Both the position numbers and the translations under genes were made by a program. Shown here piece after piece: positions 1-6,890 of a stretch of DNA of 18,566 nt (position 1 is its first letter; every line of letters begins with the position of its first letter). The notes beneath the pieces were generated by a model. That model ran no database searches and was not told the DNA's origin. It worked only from the letters and a program-made list of their open reading frames with translations. The stretch covers positions 1 to 18,566 of the forward strand of contig CAYUPY010000020.1 in assembly GCA_964446595.1 (NCBI GenBank). The letters are read 5' to 3'. The stretch comes from CAYUPY01 sp964446595. Its GTDB lineage: Bacteria; Patescibacteriota; Dojkabacteria; J137; JAEUSD01.

Positions 1-1030
1 AAACAGGTTGAAGCACTGACTGCTTAAGTTTACGGAATTCGTTTAGCGCCAGACTTGGGTGCAATCCAGGAAAAGGGTTAGTCACTTCTAATTGTTCAAT
101 AGCCGCGCTTTCGGGTAGGAAGCGGAATCGTTTGCCTAACTTCGCCCGAAAGCGCGAATTTACGATCATAGTCGCCCAGTCGTTAAATGTTGTTACTTTT
201 ACACCATGAATCCCTAATTCAGGTAATAGGTTGCCAAAATACTTTACAGCGCCATCATCAGCAACAAATACCATAATCCTTTCAGGGTTAAAGTATTCTC
301 TAAACTCTGGAGTTAAAACCAAGTAGGCAACACGATGCAGGGCCAAGGTGGTCTTTCCCGATCCGGCAGGTCCGCTAATTAAAAATGACCCTGATGGCGA
401 GGTGCGAATTATTTGATCTTGTAGCTTGTCTAATTCGGCAACGATTTCGGGTAGCAGAAACTCTCTTCTTTCTGCCATATGCTTTTGGAAAATAACTTGG
501 CGTGGAACACTTAGGGTTTCATGAGTCATAAACACAATGTCACTTTGCTGGATTATGAAATCATCTTTGACAGCAATACTGCCGGTACGTTCAGCTCCTC
601 CAGGCTTCTGGTAACTTGCTTCTCCTACACCTGCATAACGCAAGGTGGCTATAGGCGAGAACCATGAATAGATCTTTTCCTTTGCATCAGCATATTTACT
701 AATGTGTATAGTTTCAGTTATGTCCGAATCGGCCCATGTTATTTGTAATTTAAGGAAGTATGGAGAGTCGGCTAGTGTCCGTAATTGCGCTTGTTTTTCA
801 CGGAAAAGACGGATTTTTGCTAATGTCTGATCCAGATACTCGGAGTCTCCATCAAGCACGTCTAGGTCCATATCCTGCAATTGCGGAATCAAATCTAGTT
901 GGTCTTGTTCTAGTTTTTGGTAGCGGTCGATGCGTTGTTGTAATCTGCTGCCTAAGGAGGCAATGCTTGATTCAGCCTTCGCTTTTAGCGCATGCTTGTT
1001 CGCACCAGTTAAAGTGCCATTGCTATTCAT
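1..1030 (-). CDS. HelD-like UvrD/Rep-superfamily ATPase, N-terminal part (cut by left edge)
   Basis: The frame is open from an ATG at 1030 to the window edge, giving the first ~343 residues; the C-terminal part lies outside. Residues ~10-85 look like a charged coiled coil, and a Walker A P-loop GPAGSGKTT sits at 220-228, followed by ALHRVAYLV. A long N-terminal extension before the P-loop, and the run 'LDKLQDQIIR...GPAGSGKTTLALHR', are typical of HelD (helicase IV-like) proteins, which recycle stalled RNA polymerase in Gram-positives, rather than of UvrD/PcrA, where the P-loop is near residue 30. Motifs II-VI cannot be seen. The gene follows the 208-residue orphan by 44 nt with no clear Shine-Dalgarno, so it may share that operon. 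A complete PcrA-type enzyme also lies in the window (14129-16282), so this is a separate superfamily member. Family call is good; the RNA polymerase role is inferred. Confidence 0.75.
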   Translation of the reverse strand, partial: MNSNGTLTGANKHALKAKAESSIASLGSRLQQRIDRYQKLEQDQLDLIPQLQDMDLDVLDGDSEYLDQTLAKIRLFREKQAQLRTLADSPYFLKLQITWADSDITETIHISKYADAKEKIYSWFSPIATLRYAGVGEASYQKPGGAERTGSIAVKDDFIIQQSDIVFMTHETLSVPRQVIFQKHMAERREFLLPEIVAELDKLQDQIIRTSPSGSFLISGPAGSGKTTLALHRVAYLVLTPEFREYFNPERIMVFVADDGAVKYFGNLLPELGIHGVKVTTFNDWATMIVNSRFRAKLGKRFRFLPESAAIEQLEVTNPFPGLHPSLALNEFRKLKQSVLQPV

Positions 1031-1074
1031 AACGGGAAAGGATAAAAGAGCTAGGTAAGGAGTGTAACAAGTGC

Positions 1075-1701
1075 CTAGGTGGCTGTCAATTCTTTCACAA
1101 CTGTTGTTCTTAGCAATGCCAGTTTAATTCTCACTAGGGAGATCTTTTTGTACTCTGCTAGCAGTTCGCTAGTTACTACGATTCTGGTTAAGGCATTTAT
1201 GTCCTGTCTGGTTAGGTCGCGTCTACCTGAGCGCTTAATTTCTGCTATTTTATCAACAAGTTGGGAGATTATACCCAACTCGGCTCGGATATACGTTTTC
1301 TCGAAACTAGGAGCGGTGTTAATTTCTGGTATTAGTTGTTCTACTCCAGCTCCGTGGACATTGAGTTGCTCTACGATCTTATCTACAGGCTGTTTAATTT
1401 GAATATTTGAGGTTATGTTTTCTGCGTCTTCTATAATCTCTGGTAAGTCAATACCGCTTTTATGCCATAACCGGCGGTCTTTCAGCTTGGTTTGGAGTTT
1501 CACAATTCTACTAAGTATTATTCTGTATGCGTTTTGTCTATCTTTTTCAGATATATTAGGGAGTATATCCTTTGTTACTTCTTTAATGCCATCCACTATT
1601 TCCGCGGTAACTGCTTGGTAAGTTTTTAGATACATCTCATCTCTAGTTTCCTCTAGGAAGGCGTCAAAGACTTCTATATCAAAGGTGTCAAAGCTCGACA
1701 A
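1075..1701 (-). CDS. Hypothetical helical protein (208 aa, TTG start)
   Basis: I do not recognise this protein. It is almost entirely predicted alpha-helical, rich in Ile, Lys and Glu, with no signal peptide or membrane segment, and has a basic patch (KRSGRRDLTRQD) around residues 156-167. The longest frame begins with a TTG at 1701, which lies inside the end of the upstream gene (28-bp overlap); an in-frame TAA just upstream rules out a longer form. The first in-frame ATG is codon 23 (position 1635), 38 nt after the upstream stop, and may be the true start. It is the fourth gene of a minus-strand series (membrane protein, two small orphans, this gene) that leads into the HelD-like ATPase, so a role with that ATPase is possible but only by position. 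Confidence 0.62.
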   Translation of the reverse strand: MSSFDTFDIEVFDAFLEETRDEMYLKTYQAVTAEIVDGIKEVTKDILPNISEKDRQNAYRIILSRIVKLQTKLKDRRLWHKSGIDLPEIIEDAENITSNIQIKQPVDKIVEQLNVHGAGVEQLIPEINTAPSFEKTYIRAELGIISQLVDKIAEIKRSGRRDLTRQDINALTRIVVTSELLAEYKKISLVRIKLALLRTTVVKELTAT

Positions 1702-2015
1702 GAACCATAAAGGATAGACTTAGTTGTGATTAGTTCTAGAGGCTGTTCATCAATAGCATCTATCTCGTCTTTTACGAGTTTGCCAAATAGTAAAGCACCT
1801 GCTACCAAATCTTCAATTTCTTCATCGTCATGAGTAGCACTAGCCGCCTCGGTGGGTGTTTTGCCAAGTAGGATCCAAGCATTACTTACTACAAGTTCCT
1901 GGTCTGCAGATACACCGGAATTATCCTGAATCTTCTGCATTTGCTCTGCAAGTGCTGCGAAAGTCTGTGTATCTGTGGATTGTAAGGATTCTTCCTCAGG
2001 TGCTTTAACGGCCAT
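1674..2015 (-). CDS. Hypothetical small acidic protein (113 aa)
   Basis: Unrecognised. It is strongly acidic (for example EEES near residue 7 and HDDEEIEDL near residue 62), mostly helical, soluble, with no signal peptide. The start ATG overlaps the stop of the preceding gene as TAATG, so translation is probably coupled by re-initiation. Its last 28 bp overlap the longest version of the next gene, and its final residues (SCRALTPLI) may carry little constraint. Acidic and small fits an adaptor or partner protein, but nothing in the sequence identifies a target. The tight coupling suggests co-expression in fixed amounts with its neighbours. Confidence 0.65.
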   Translation of the reverse strand: MAVKAPEEESLQSTDTQTFAALAEQMQKIQDNSGVSADQELVVSNAWILLGKTPTEAASATHDDEEIEDLVAGALLFGKLVKDEIDAIDEQPLELITTKSILYGSCRALTPLI

Positions 2016-2386
2016 TATTTACTAGATATTATTGAAATAATAAATTTTAAGCTATTATAATTACTTAAGAGTATGGATGCAATTTCTATTGACCTACGTT
2101 CTGTCAGGCTTGCTTGAGCAGTTAAGCAATTAAGTGTAGCAAACACAGCCTTTCTTACTGTAATTTCGTCCCATTCTTTAGTATCAGCTTTTATTAAGCT
2201 ATAGATTTTAGTTATTCCCTGACGTTTAGCACTAGAAATGGTTAGGTCTGAATATTCTCTAGCGTATGTTAGTAATAGGACCCTAAATTCATCATTCTGC
2301 AAGTACCTTTGAGCAAGCTTTTCAATAGCAACTCCAAAGTCAATAATTTTGTCTAGATCTGCTTCTTGCTCGTCTTCGTATCCCAC
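2015..2386 (-). CDS. Hypothetical helical protein (123 aa, GTG start)
   Basis: Unrecognised soluble helical protein with an acidic first 20 residues (GYEDEQEADLDK) and a basic middle (SSAKRQGITKIYSLIKADTK, about residues 52-71). The only usable start is GTG at 2386, 13 nt after the stop of the membrane protein gene, with no convincing Shine-Dalgarno. It ends TAATG with the following gene, a 1-nt overlap. The C-terminus is hydrophobic (SLKFIISIISSK) but too short for a normal membrane span. Part of the orphan operon that begins at the promoter near 3131-3159. Confidence 0.62.
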   Translation of the reverse strand: MGYEDEQEADLDKIIDFGVAIEKLAQRYLQNDEFRVLLLTYAREYSDLTISSAKRQGITKIYSLIKADTKEWDEITVRKAVFATLNCLTAQASLTERRSIEIASILLSNYNSLKFIISIISSK

Positions 2387-2399
2387 CTAGAGTTAAGTG

Positions 2400-3125
2400 T
2401 TAACTAGCACTTAACTCCTCGTCAGTTAGGCCTTCAGGCACTTCTCCTGCAGGGAAAGTGCCACCAGCAGCGTCAGCTGGTTGGTCTTTAGCGCTATTTT
2501 CTGCGGTTTGCACAGTATATCCCTGCTCAGACTTGCTCACCTGTACTCGCCCAGAAGCCAGAGTAGAGGTCGTGCTACCTTGAGAGTTTTCACATTCAAC
2601 CAATGCCTCCACTAGGTAAGCCTTGGTGTCAGAGTTACTTGCTAAATACCCATCCGTAGTAGAGTAAATATCTGAGATTGTTTCTCCGTTGTTGCCAATC
2701 CGTATCTCGTCAATACTTAAAGGCTGCACGGCTTTTATGCTAGTACATACGGTATTTGCTTCCTGGCCTCCAATAAAGAGAGGTAAGTCAGTGCGTTCCT
2801 TTTGGAGGTAATTGGTTAGGTAGGAAAAAGCTGTATTGTCTGATTTAAGTGCTCTAGTGTTTACCTTTACGTCATCACCATAAAGGATTATGTCCTCTAT
2901 TTGGTTTAGTACCAAGGCCATAATTCCGGCACCTAGTAAAAACGCAATGCCAGCAGTTACTGCTAGAACTGTTATACGATAACGGTGAAGATGTGTTTCA
3001 TGAGCAAGTTTCTTTTTTTTCGGTTGTGACTTAGAACCCATTGGTTCCACTGAACGGGAGGTAGTGCTGTGAGTTTCATTCAAAGTTGGGTCTTGTGAAG
3101 TGGTTTGGCTTGGTATTTGTTCCAT
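2400..3125 (-). CDS. Single-pass membrane protein with extracytoplasmic domain (241 aa)
   Basis: Residues 1-48 are hydrophilic, Ser/Thr-rich and end in a lysine cluster (SQPKKKKLAHE). One membrane segment follows at about 51-73 (RITVLAVTAGIAFLLGAGIM...). The positive-inside rule puts the N-terminus in the cytoplasm and about 165 residues outside. The outer domain contains two cysteines (in 'TVCTSIK' and 'VECENS') that could form a disulfide, and ends in a low-complexity acidic tail. No family is recognised. It is the first gene of the minus-strand operon, with a strong promoter 5 nt before its ATG, so its mRNA is predicted to be leaderless. A role as membrane anchor or sensor for the downstream orphans is conjecture. 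Confidence 0.7.
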   Translation of the reverse strand: MEQIPSQTTSQDPTLNETHSTTSRSVEPMGSKSQPKKKKLAHETHLHRYRITVLAVTAGIAFLLGAGIMALVLNQIEDIILYGDDVKVNTRALKSDNTAFSYLTNYLQKERTDLPLFIGGQEANTVCTSIKAVQPLSIDEIRIGNNGETISDIYSTTDGYLASNSDTKAYLVEALVECENSQGSTTSTLASGRVQVSKSEQGYTVQTAENSAKDQPADAAGGTFPAGEVPEGLTDEELSAS

Positions 3126-3130
3126 GCTTA

Positions 3131-3159
3131 ATTATAGAGAAGAGGGCAGTTTGAATCAA
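3131..3159 (-). promoter_or_regulatory. Sigma70-type promoter for the orphan/HelD operon
   Basis: On the minus strand the -35 TTGATT (3154-3159) and a perfect -10 TATAAT (3131-3136) are separated by exactly 17 nt. Only 5 nt lie between the -10 and the ATG at 3125, so transcription should start at or next to the A of the start codon. That implies a leaderless mRNA. Confidence 0.75.
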
Positions 3160-3163
3160 TACG

Positions 3164-3544
3164 TTACAGTGGAGCAAATAAATCGGACATATAGCCGTCC
3201 GGATCTTTGACCACACAGTACCTTTGCCCCCAAAAGGCATCCCAAGGCTCTTTTACGAGTTCAAAGCCTGCTTGTTGTAGTTTTAGCGCAACATCATTTA
3301 CCTCCTTAGATTTTTCGTAAAGGATGGCAAAGCATGAGTGGTTACCAGCTTGCGGTGTATACCCAAGTATTTCAGTAAGCATTTTATGATGGTCAATCAT
3401 TAAACGCACGCCGTTAGGGGATGAGGTTGACTCTATGTGCTGCATATCCTTTTCCACAGAGGGAAAACCAAAACCCAATAGCCCATAGAATTTAATGGTT
3501 GCAGCCATGTCTGTGGTGGAGACTGCGACGGCGTCGAGTTTCAT
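3164..3544 (-). CDS. VOC-superfamily (glyoxalase/bleomycin-resistance fold) protein
   Basis: The 126-residue length matches a single VOC unit of paired beta-alpha-beta-beta-beta modules. The N-terminal strand and 'STTDMAATIKFYGLLGF' helix, the central 'CFAILYEKSKEVNDVALKLQQAGFE' and the terminal 'YCVVKDPDGYMSDLFAPL' are typical landmarks; the last includes the family's DPDG turn. The usual first-strand metal-binding His is replaced by Ala (LDAVAVS), so classic glyoxalase I activity is unlikely. The substrate cannot be told from sequence. It begins 3 nt after the UDG-like gene's stop and is probably co-transcribed with it, although a TGCTAGCAT element also sits 5 nt before its ATG. Confidence 0.85.
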   Translation of the reverse strand: MKLDAVAVSTTDMAATIKFYGLLGFGFPSVEKDMQHIESTSSPNGVRLMIDHHKMLTEILGYTPQAGNHSCFAILYEKSKEVNDVALKLQQAGFELVKEPWDAFWGQRYCVVKDPDGYMSDLFAPL

Positions 3545-3547
3545 AGT

Positions 3548-4126
3548 TTATGCTAGCACTTTTTTTACACGCCGTCGCAACTCAGGAACTACCTTTTCTT
3601 TGAACCAGGGGTTCTTTGTGTGCCAGAAATAATTGCGAGGGGAGGGGTGGATTGTAGGAAAGTAGCGAGGGAGATACTCCTGATAAGAGCGAACTGTTTC
3701 GGTTAGGTTTCGTTTGCGGGATTTACCCAAATAGTATTTTTGGGCGTAAATCCCGATCAATAAAATCAATTCTACGTTGGGCATCATATCTAACAGTAGT
3801 GGGTGCCATTTTTCAGCAAAGCCTTTACGTGGAGGAAGATCACCGTGCTTTCCTTTTCCAGGGAAGTAAAAGTCCATGGGGATAAGCGCGACTTGGCTAG
3901 GATCATAAAAAATGTCTCTCGGCATATCTAGCCAGGCGCGCAAGTTGTCCCCGCTAGGATCATTCCAAGGTGTCTGACTTGCTTGTGCGCGAATTCCTGG
4001 TGCCTGGCCAACGATCATGACTTTGGCATCAGGATGAGCAGTAAAGACTGGCTCATAATCCAATTCCCGCATATGATCATTTTGAGGATCATCACTAATT
4101 TGATCGTAAATCTTTTCAAGTCTCAT
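3548..4126 (-). CDS. Uracil-DNA glycosylase superfamily protein, cysteine-free
   Basis: A 192-residue protein of the UDG superfamily (PF03167-type fold). Motif 1 GQAPG is at 40-44, followed by TPWNDPSGDNLR, and motif 2 HPSPRN is at 160-165. The run 'GDLPPRKGFAEKWHPLLL' and 'LIGIYAQKYYLG' match a group of small bacterial UDG-like proteins. Members of that group usually carry an N-terminal CxxC-type pair; this copy has no cysteine at all, so an iron-sulfur cluster is ruled out. It probably excises uracil or another damaged base from DNA, but motif 1 differs from classic Ung, so activity is inferred. I chose the ATG at 4126 because AGGGA lies just upstream and it falls 7 nt after the previous stop; a GTG at 4147 would overlap the upstream gene. 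Confidence 0.82.
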   Translation of the reverse strand: MRLEKIYDQISDDPQNDHMRELDYEPVFTAHPDAKVMIVGQAPGIRAQASQTPWNDPSGDNLRAWLDMPRDIFYDPSQVALIPMDFYFPGKGKHGDLPPRKGFAEKWHPLLLDMMPNVELILLIGIYAQKYYLGKSRKRNLTETVRSYQEYLPRYFPTIHPSPRNYFWHTKNPWFKEKVVPELRRRVKKVLA

Positions 4127-4133
4127 TAGGTCC

Positions 4134-5612
4134 CTATGATTCTGCACCAGTATGGGAAAGATGCGTTTCCAAGATAGTTCTTCTCATTTCAGCTAACACA
4201 GGTTGCATTCTCCAGTCGAAGGGTTCACTAAGTAATACACCGCGTTTAGCATCGAGATTACGCGTCTGGCCGTTTGCCTGGTTAACTAATTTTGCGATTA
4301 ACGGTTCCAGCATAGGAAATTCAAACCCAAGTGCTGGTATGATGAAATCGTCAGGTACACCTGCATGAACAATCGGGTTCATTCTTTGTTCTGGGATAAA
4401 GGAAATGCATCCAAGGATTGTTTCTTTTAGGTCTCGAACTGAGCCTCTACCACCATGGTTTATTGCCATATCTACAAATTTTGCTATCTGTCTTAAGTTA
4501 CGAGCACCTACTGTCATACCCTCCTCTGAGAGTATGTGTTCGTTAGCATTTTGATAATTGTCTACCAGGATATAAAATATTTGTTCGTGAGGTGGTAGAG
4601 TAGCGTTAATACTTTTAATTGCAGCGTCCAAGTGTTGTTTTATGGTGAGAACATCATAGGGTCTTCTGTTTTCATCCTCCAACCGCATTGAACCGAGGTT
4701 AAACAGTAAGAAACGCTTGTTTTCGGCAAGCTTTTCAAGAAGAATGCTTTTCTCCTGGTTGCTCAAGTCTTTGTATCCTACGTCAAATCTGCTAGCCCTG
4801 TAAGTCTTTCTGTCGCTGCCTTCATCCCCGTAGCGTTTGAGTAGCCGGTCTCCTAGTTGTTCTTCCGTTCCTACAGTATAAAAGCTTAGTGCAGGAGCGG
4901 GACTAGTACGAATATGGGCCTGAGGTGCAATAAGAGCTTCTAAAACTTGGTTGCCAAATGTTGCCATGTCTCCATTTGCCTTAATATCTGCTAGTCTTTT
5001 TATTAGCCCATTTATGTAGTACTTAGTCATGAACTTACCAACCCACACCATAAACTTATGGGTGTCTTGCGGCGATAATCCCAGTCTTTCCACAATCTCA
5101 ATTGGAATAAAGTCAGGATAGGAGTCATCAATATCTGCGTTTCCTGGGATAGTATTCCCAATTTCTACAATGGTAACTCCAAGGTTTCGAAGTACGTTCA
5201 TTAGTTCGGAGGCGAAATAGTAAACACCTGTATCAACTATTAAAATATTTGGCTTTTCTTCCATTTTGGCGATATCGATGGCCATTGGTCCAGCATAGTT
5301 TTTTCGGAGAACCCAAAAAGCTCTACCTTGAAGACCCAATGACTGCAAAAAGCCGATTAGTCCTCTAATTGGAATAGGTTTTGACACACCTGCTAGCCGA
5401 AGCATTTCTGCCATAATACCTGCAGTGTCAATATCTGGGCGTATTCCTAGTTCTTGTAGCCCTAGGTAGGGCAAAAAAGCCTTCATGCTGTCACCAGGTA
5501 ATTGAGAAATCATTCCTGTGAACTCTGCTGATTCTAGAAGTTCAGCTAATATGTAGAATAATGCTACCGCTTGGTTGGTATCGCCACTCGTACCTGCCGT
5601 CCAAATATGCAT
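4134..5612 (-). CDS. GT-B fold glycosyltransferase-like protein (GT1/UGT type)
   Basis: The N-terminus MHIWTAGTSGDTNQAVAL copies the first strand and glycine-rich loop of GT1 enzymes ('GSRGDVQP' type). A strand 'FLLFNLGSM' at residues 301-309 corresponds to the start of the C-terminal Rossmann domain. 'MAINHGGRGSVRDLKETILGCISFIPEQ' at about 382-409 matches the donor-binding region in which NHGG is the diphosphate-binding signature and the late Gln contacts the sugar. It probably transfers a sugar to a lipid or small molecule; donor and acceptor are unknown. I start at the ATG at 5612, where the fold begins; an ATG at 5639 (9 residues longer) and a TTG at 5660 are alternatives. The extended -10 at 5670-5678 fits the longer forms too. 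The UDG-like gene follows closely. Confidence 0.75.
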   Translation of the reverse strand: MHIWTAGTSGDTNQAVALFYILAELLESAEFTGMISQLPGDSMKAFLPYLGLQELGIRPDIDTAGIMAEMLRLAGVSKPIPIRGLIGFLQSLGLQGRAFWVLRKNYAGPMAIDIAKMEEKPNILIVDTGVYYFASELMNVLRNLGVTIVEIGNTIPGNADIDDSYPDFIPIEIVERLGLSPQDTHKFMVWVGKFMTKYYINGLIKRLADIKANGDMATFGNQVLEALIAPQAHIRTSPAPALSFYTVGTEEQLGDRLLKRYGDEGSDRKTYRASRFDVGYKDLSNQEKSILLEKLAENKRFLLFNLGSMRLEDENRRPYDVLTIKQHLDAAIKSINATLPPHEQIFYILVDNYQNANEHILSEEGMTVGARNLRQIAKFVDMAINHGGRGSVRDLKETILGCISFIPEQRMNPIVHAGVPDDFIIPALGFEFPMLEPLIAKLVNQANGQTRNLDAKRGVLLSEPFDWRMQPVLAEMRRTILETHLSHTGAES

Positions 5613-5669
5613 TTTTAGTTCTAGACTTTCGTAATTCATTTTGTAGTTTTTAATATGCAAAACGAACTG

Positions 5670-5678
5670 ATTCTAGCA
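5670..5678 (-). promoter_or_regulatory. Extended -10 promoter TGCTAGAAT for the glycosyltransferase gene
   Basis: TGC TAGAAT on the minus strand, with the start point predicted near 5663. The -35 is weak (GGCTTA at 17 nt). The same nine bases precede the gene at 6891. Confidence 0.55.
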
Positions 5679-5730
5679 CCCTGAAACTTATTTAAGCCGC
5701 CCGTTTTTTAGGTTGCGAGGTATATTATTA

Positions 5731-6297
5731 CTAGAGGTTTGAAAAGGCTCTCACTTGAAGTGTGTTAGTTTGTTTTTTAGCTAACATGTTAGCTAAAATT
5801 GAAGCCACTCCCCATACTATCAGAGTGGTTAGCAAAACGCTTTGCAACTGTATTCGCAAAAAGGGTAGGGCTGCGATTAAGCTTTGCTGGTAGCCTGCAA
5901 CGCTAAGTGGATACATACTAGTGGTAAGCACTACGCCAAAATTTGTCCACAAGTAAAAGAATAGTACCCCTGCTAGACCAGCGGCTGTGACGCCAGCAAG
6001 CTGGCGCCACCCATCAAACCGTCGAGCAAGTAGCCCAAATAGAGCAGTAACGGCAAATCCACTCCAAGTGAATACAAAAATTATCGTATTACCGATGATT
6101 AAGTCGGAGATCACCATAATTGCTAGCGGTGTTACTAGTGTTAGCCTGCGATTTTTAAGCATTACAGTGGCAACAATTGTTAATGCAGTTACAAACTCAA
6201 AATTTGGGGCAATATGAAAAACTGTGCGACTGAGAACACCGATTAGTATAAACACTAAAATTAGAATCGCGTCTTTGCTTAGTGGTAAGAATTTCAT
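5731..6297 (-). CDS. Small integral membrane protein, ECF-transporter S-component-like (DUF6580-like)
   Basis: 188 residues with about five to six membrane helices (near 9-27, 32-47, 54-72, 75-91, 100-120, 150-172). The N-terminal pattern GVLSR...HIAPNFEFVTAL, then LVTPLAIMVISDLIIG, resembles the DUF6580 group of small ECF-type substrate-binding membrane proteins. S components bind a vitamin or metal and dock to a shared energising module (EcfT plus two ATPases), none of which is in the window. The ATG overlaps the stop of the lipoprotein gene (TAATG), so the pair is translationally coupled, and both lie under the cobalamin riboswitch. The ligand is therefore inferred to be a cobalamin or its precursor. 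Family assignment is from memory of the pattern; the ligand rests on the riboswitch. Confidence 0.7.
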   Translation of the reverse strand: MKFLPLSKDAILILVFILIGVLSRTVFHIAPNFEFVTALTIVATVMLKNRRLTLVTPLAIMVISDLIIGNTIIFVFTWSGFAVTALFGLLARRFDGWRQLAGVTAAGLAGVLFFYLWTNFGVVLTTSMYPLSVAGYQQSLIAALPFLRIQLQSVLLTTLIVWGVASILANMLAKKQTNTLQVRAFSNL

Positions 6298-6716
6298 TAT
6301 TCGATGGCCGTGTACTCAAAAGTTAAAGCGGTATCCTGATTTAGGATAATAGAGCTAATGCCTACATTTGCTTCTGCTCCGTTGACATATAGCTTCCAGA
6401 AATTTTCATTGTTCCCAGCGGTATTGTTGATTCTAGTTACAAAGTAACCCAATTCTGGACCATAGTCCTCAGCCTCGACGGATAGACCTTCTTCTTGGAT
6501 GTCCAGTTGCTCTAAAGATGTATACGCATCAGTGCCTTTCTCCACTTCAGTTTCGTAGCATACTTCTGTTAGGTTTGGATCTTCTCTAAAACACCACCCC
6601 GCCATGATGTAGTCAATTTCAGTGTTTGCGTTTTGGGCGGGTGTTTGTTCAGCTGTCTGTACACAACCAGTAAATATTAGTGTCGATAGAGCCATTAATA
6701 CTATGACTTTTCTCAT
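6297..6716 (-). CDS. DUF4430 (transcobalamin C-terminus-like) lipoprotein
   Basis: A 139-residue secreted protein. An N-terminal signal (MRKVIVLMALSTLIFTGC) ends in a lipobox-like FTGC, giving lipid-anchored Cys18. The mature part has the DUF4430 layout: 'GYFVTRINNTAGNNENFWKLYVNG' around residues 90-113, with the conserved aromatic plus Asn-Gly, then a terminal 'LNQDTALTFEYTAIE' strand. DUF4430 is related to the C-terminal domain of animal transcobalamin and intrinsic factor. Two further cysteines (near residues 42 and 53) could form a disulfide outside the cell. First gene after the cobalamin riboswitch and coupled to the S-component-like gene, so it probably captures cobalamin at the cell surface and passes it to that protein. 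Function is inferred from fold and regulation together. Confidence 0.82.
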   Translation of the reverse strand: MRKVIVLMALSTLIFTGCVQTAEQTPAQNANTEIDYIMAGWCFREDPNLTEVCYETEVEKGTDAYTSLEQLDIQEEGLSVEAEDYGPELGYFVTRINNTAGNNENFWKLYVNGAEANVGISSIILNQDTALTFEYTAIE

Positions 6717-6740
6717 AGGATGAGGTTAAAAAATATTATG

Positions 6741-6816
6741 CTCGTAATAGGGGGCGAGTTGGCATTCCGACTTTACGGTTGCGGCACAGTGCAGGACTTT
6801 CACCTGCTTCCCCAAC
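6741..6816 (-). promoter_or_regulatory. Cobalamin riboswitch
   Basis: On the minus strand the leader holds the conserved cobalamin aptamer core: GGGGAAGCAGGTGAAAGTCC, then CTGC, then GTGCCGCAACCGT, then the B12-box-like AAGTCGGAATGCC. GUUGG (6810-6814) pairs with CCAAC (6758-6762) to close the core, and GCAGG...CCTGC forms an inner stem. The core is compact, about 59 nt, with nearly no insert between the CCGCAAC and B12-box parts. A small hairpin CTCG(6754-6757)/CGAG(6741-6744) follows and then a T-rich run about 25 nt before the lipoprotein ATG. I cannot tell whether control is by termination or translation. It should repress the two downstream genes when cobalamin is abundant. Confidence 0.88.
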
Positions 6817-6821
6817 ACTTC

Positions 6822-6850
6822 ATTAAACCCTAGAAATACAAAACCGTCAA
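6822..6850 (-). promoter_or_regulatory. Promoter of the riboswitch-controlled operon
   Basis: Minus strand -35 TTGACG (6845-6850), 17-nt spacer, -10 TTTAAT (6822-6827). The predicted start point is near 6815, so the transcript begins directly at the first riboswitch stem. Confidence 0.8.
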
Positions 6851-6875
6851 GGGTTGTTATGCACTTGCTATATCG

Positions 6876-6884
6876 TGCTAGAAT
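6876..6884 (+). promoter_or_regulatory. Extended -10 TGCTAGAAT before the 625-residue gene
   Basis: TGC (6876-6878) and TAGAAT (6879-6884), followed by 6 nt and the ATG at 6891. TTGTTA at 6854-6859 is a possible -35 at a long 19-nt spacing. The start point should fall on the ATG, giving a leaderless mRNA. It is divergent from the riboswitch promoter, with the two -35 regions only a few bases apart. Confidence 0.6.
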
Positions 6885-6890
6885 CCACGC

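Noticed and set aside
760..1032. Plus-strand frame of 90 codons at the left end
   Set aside because: It lies antisense to the HelD-like gene, whose frame is open and carries a Walker A motif.
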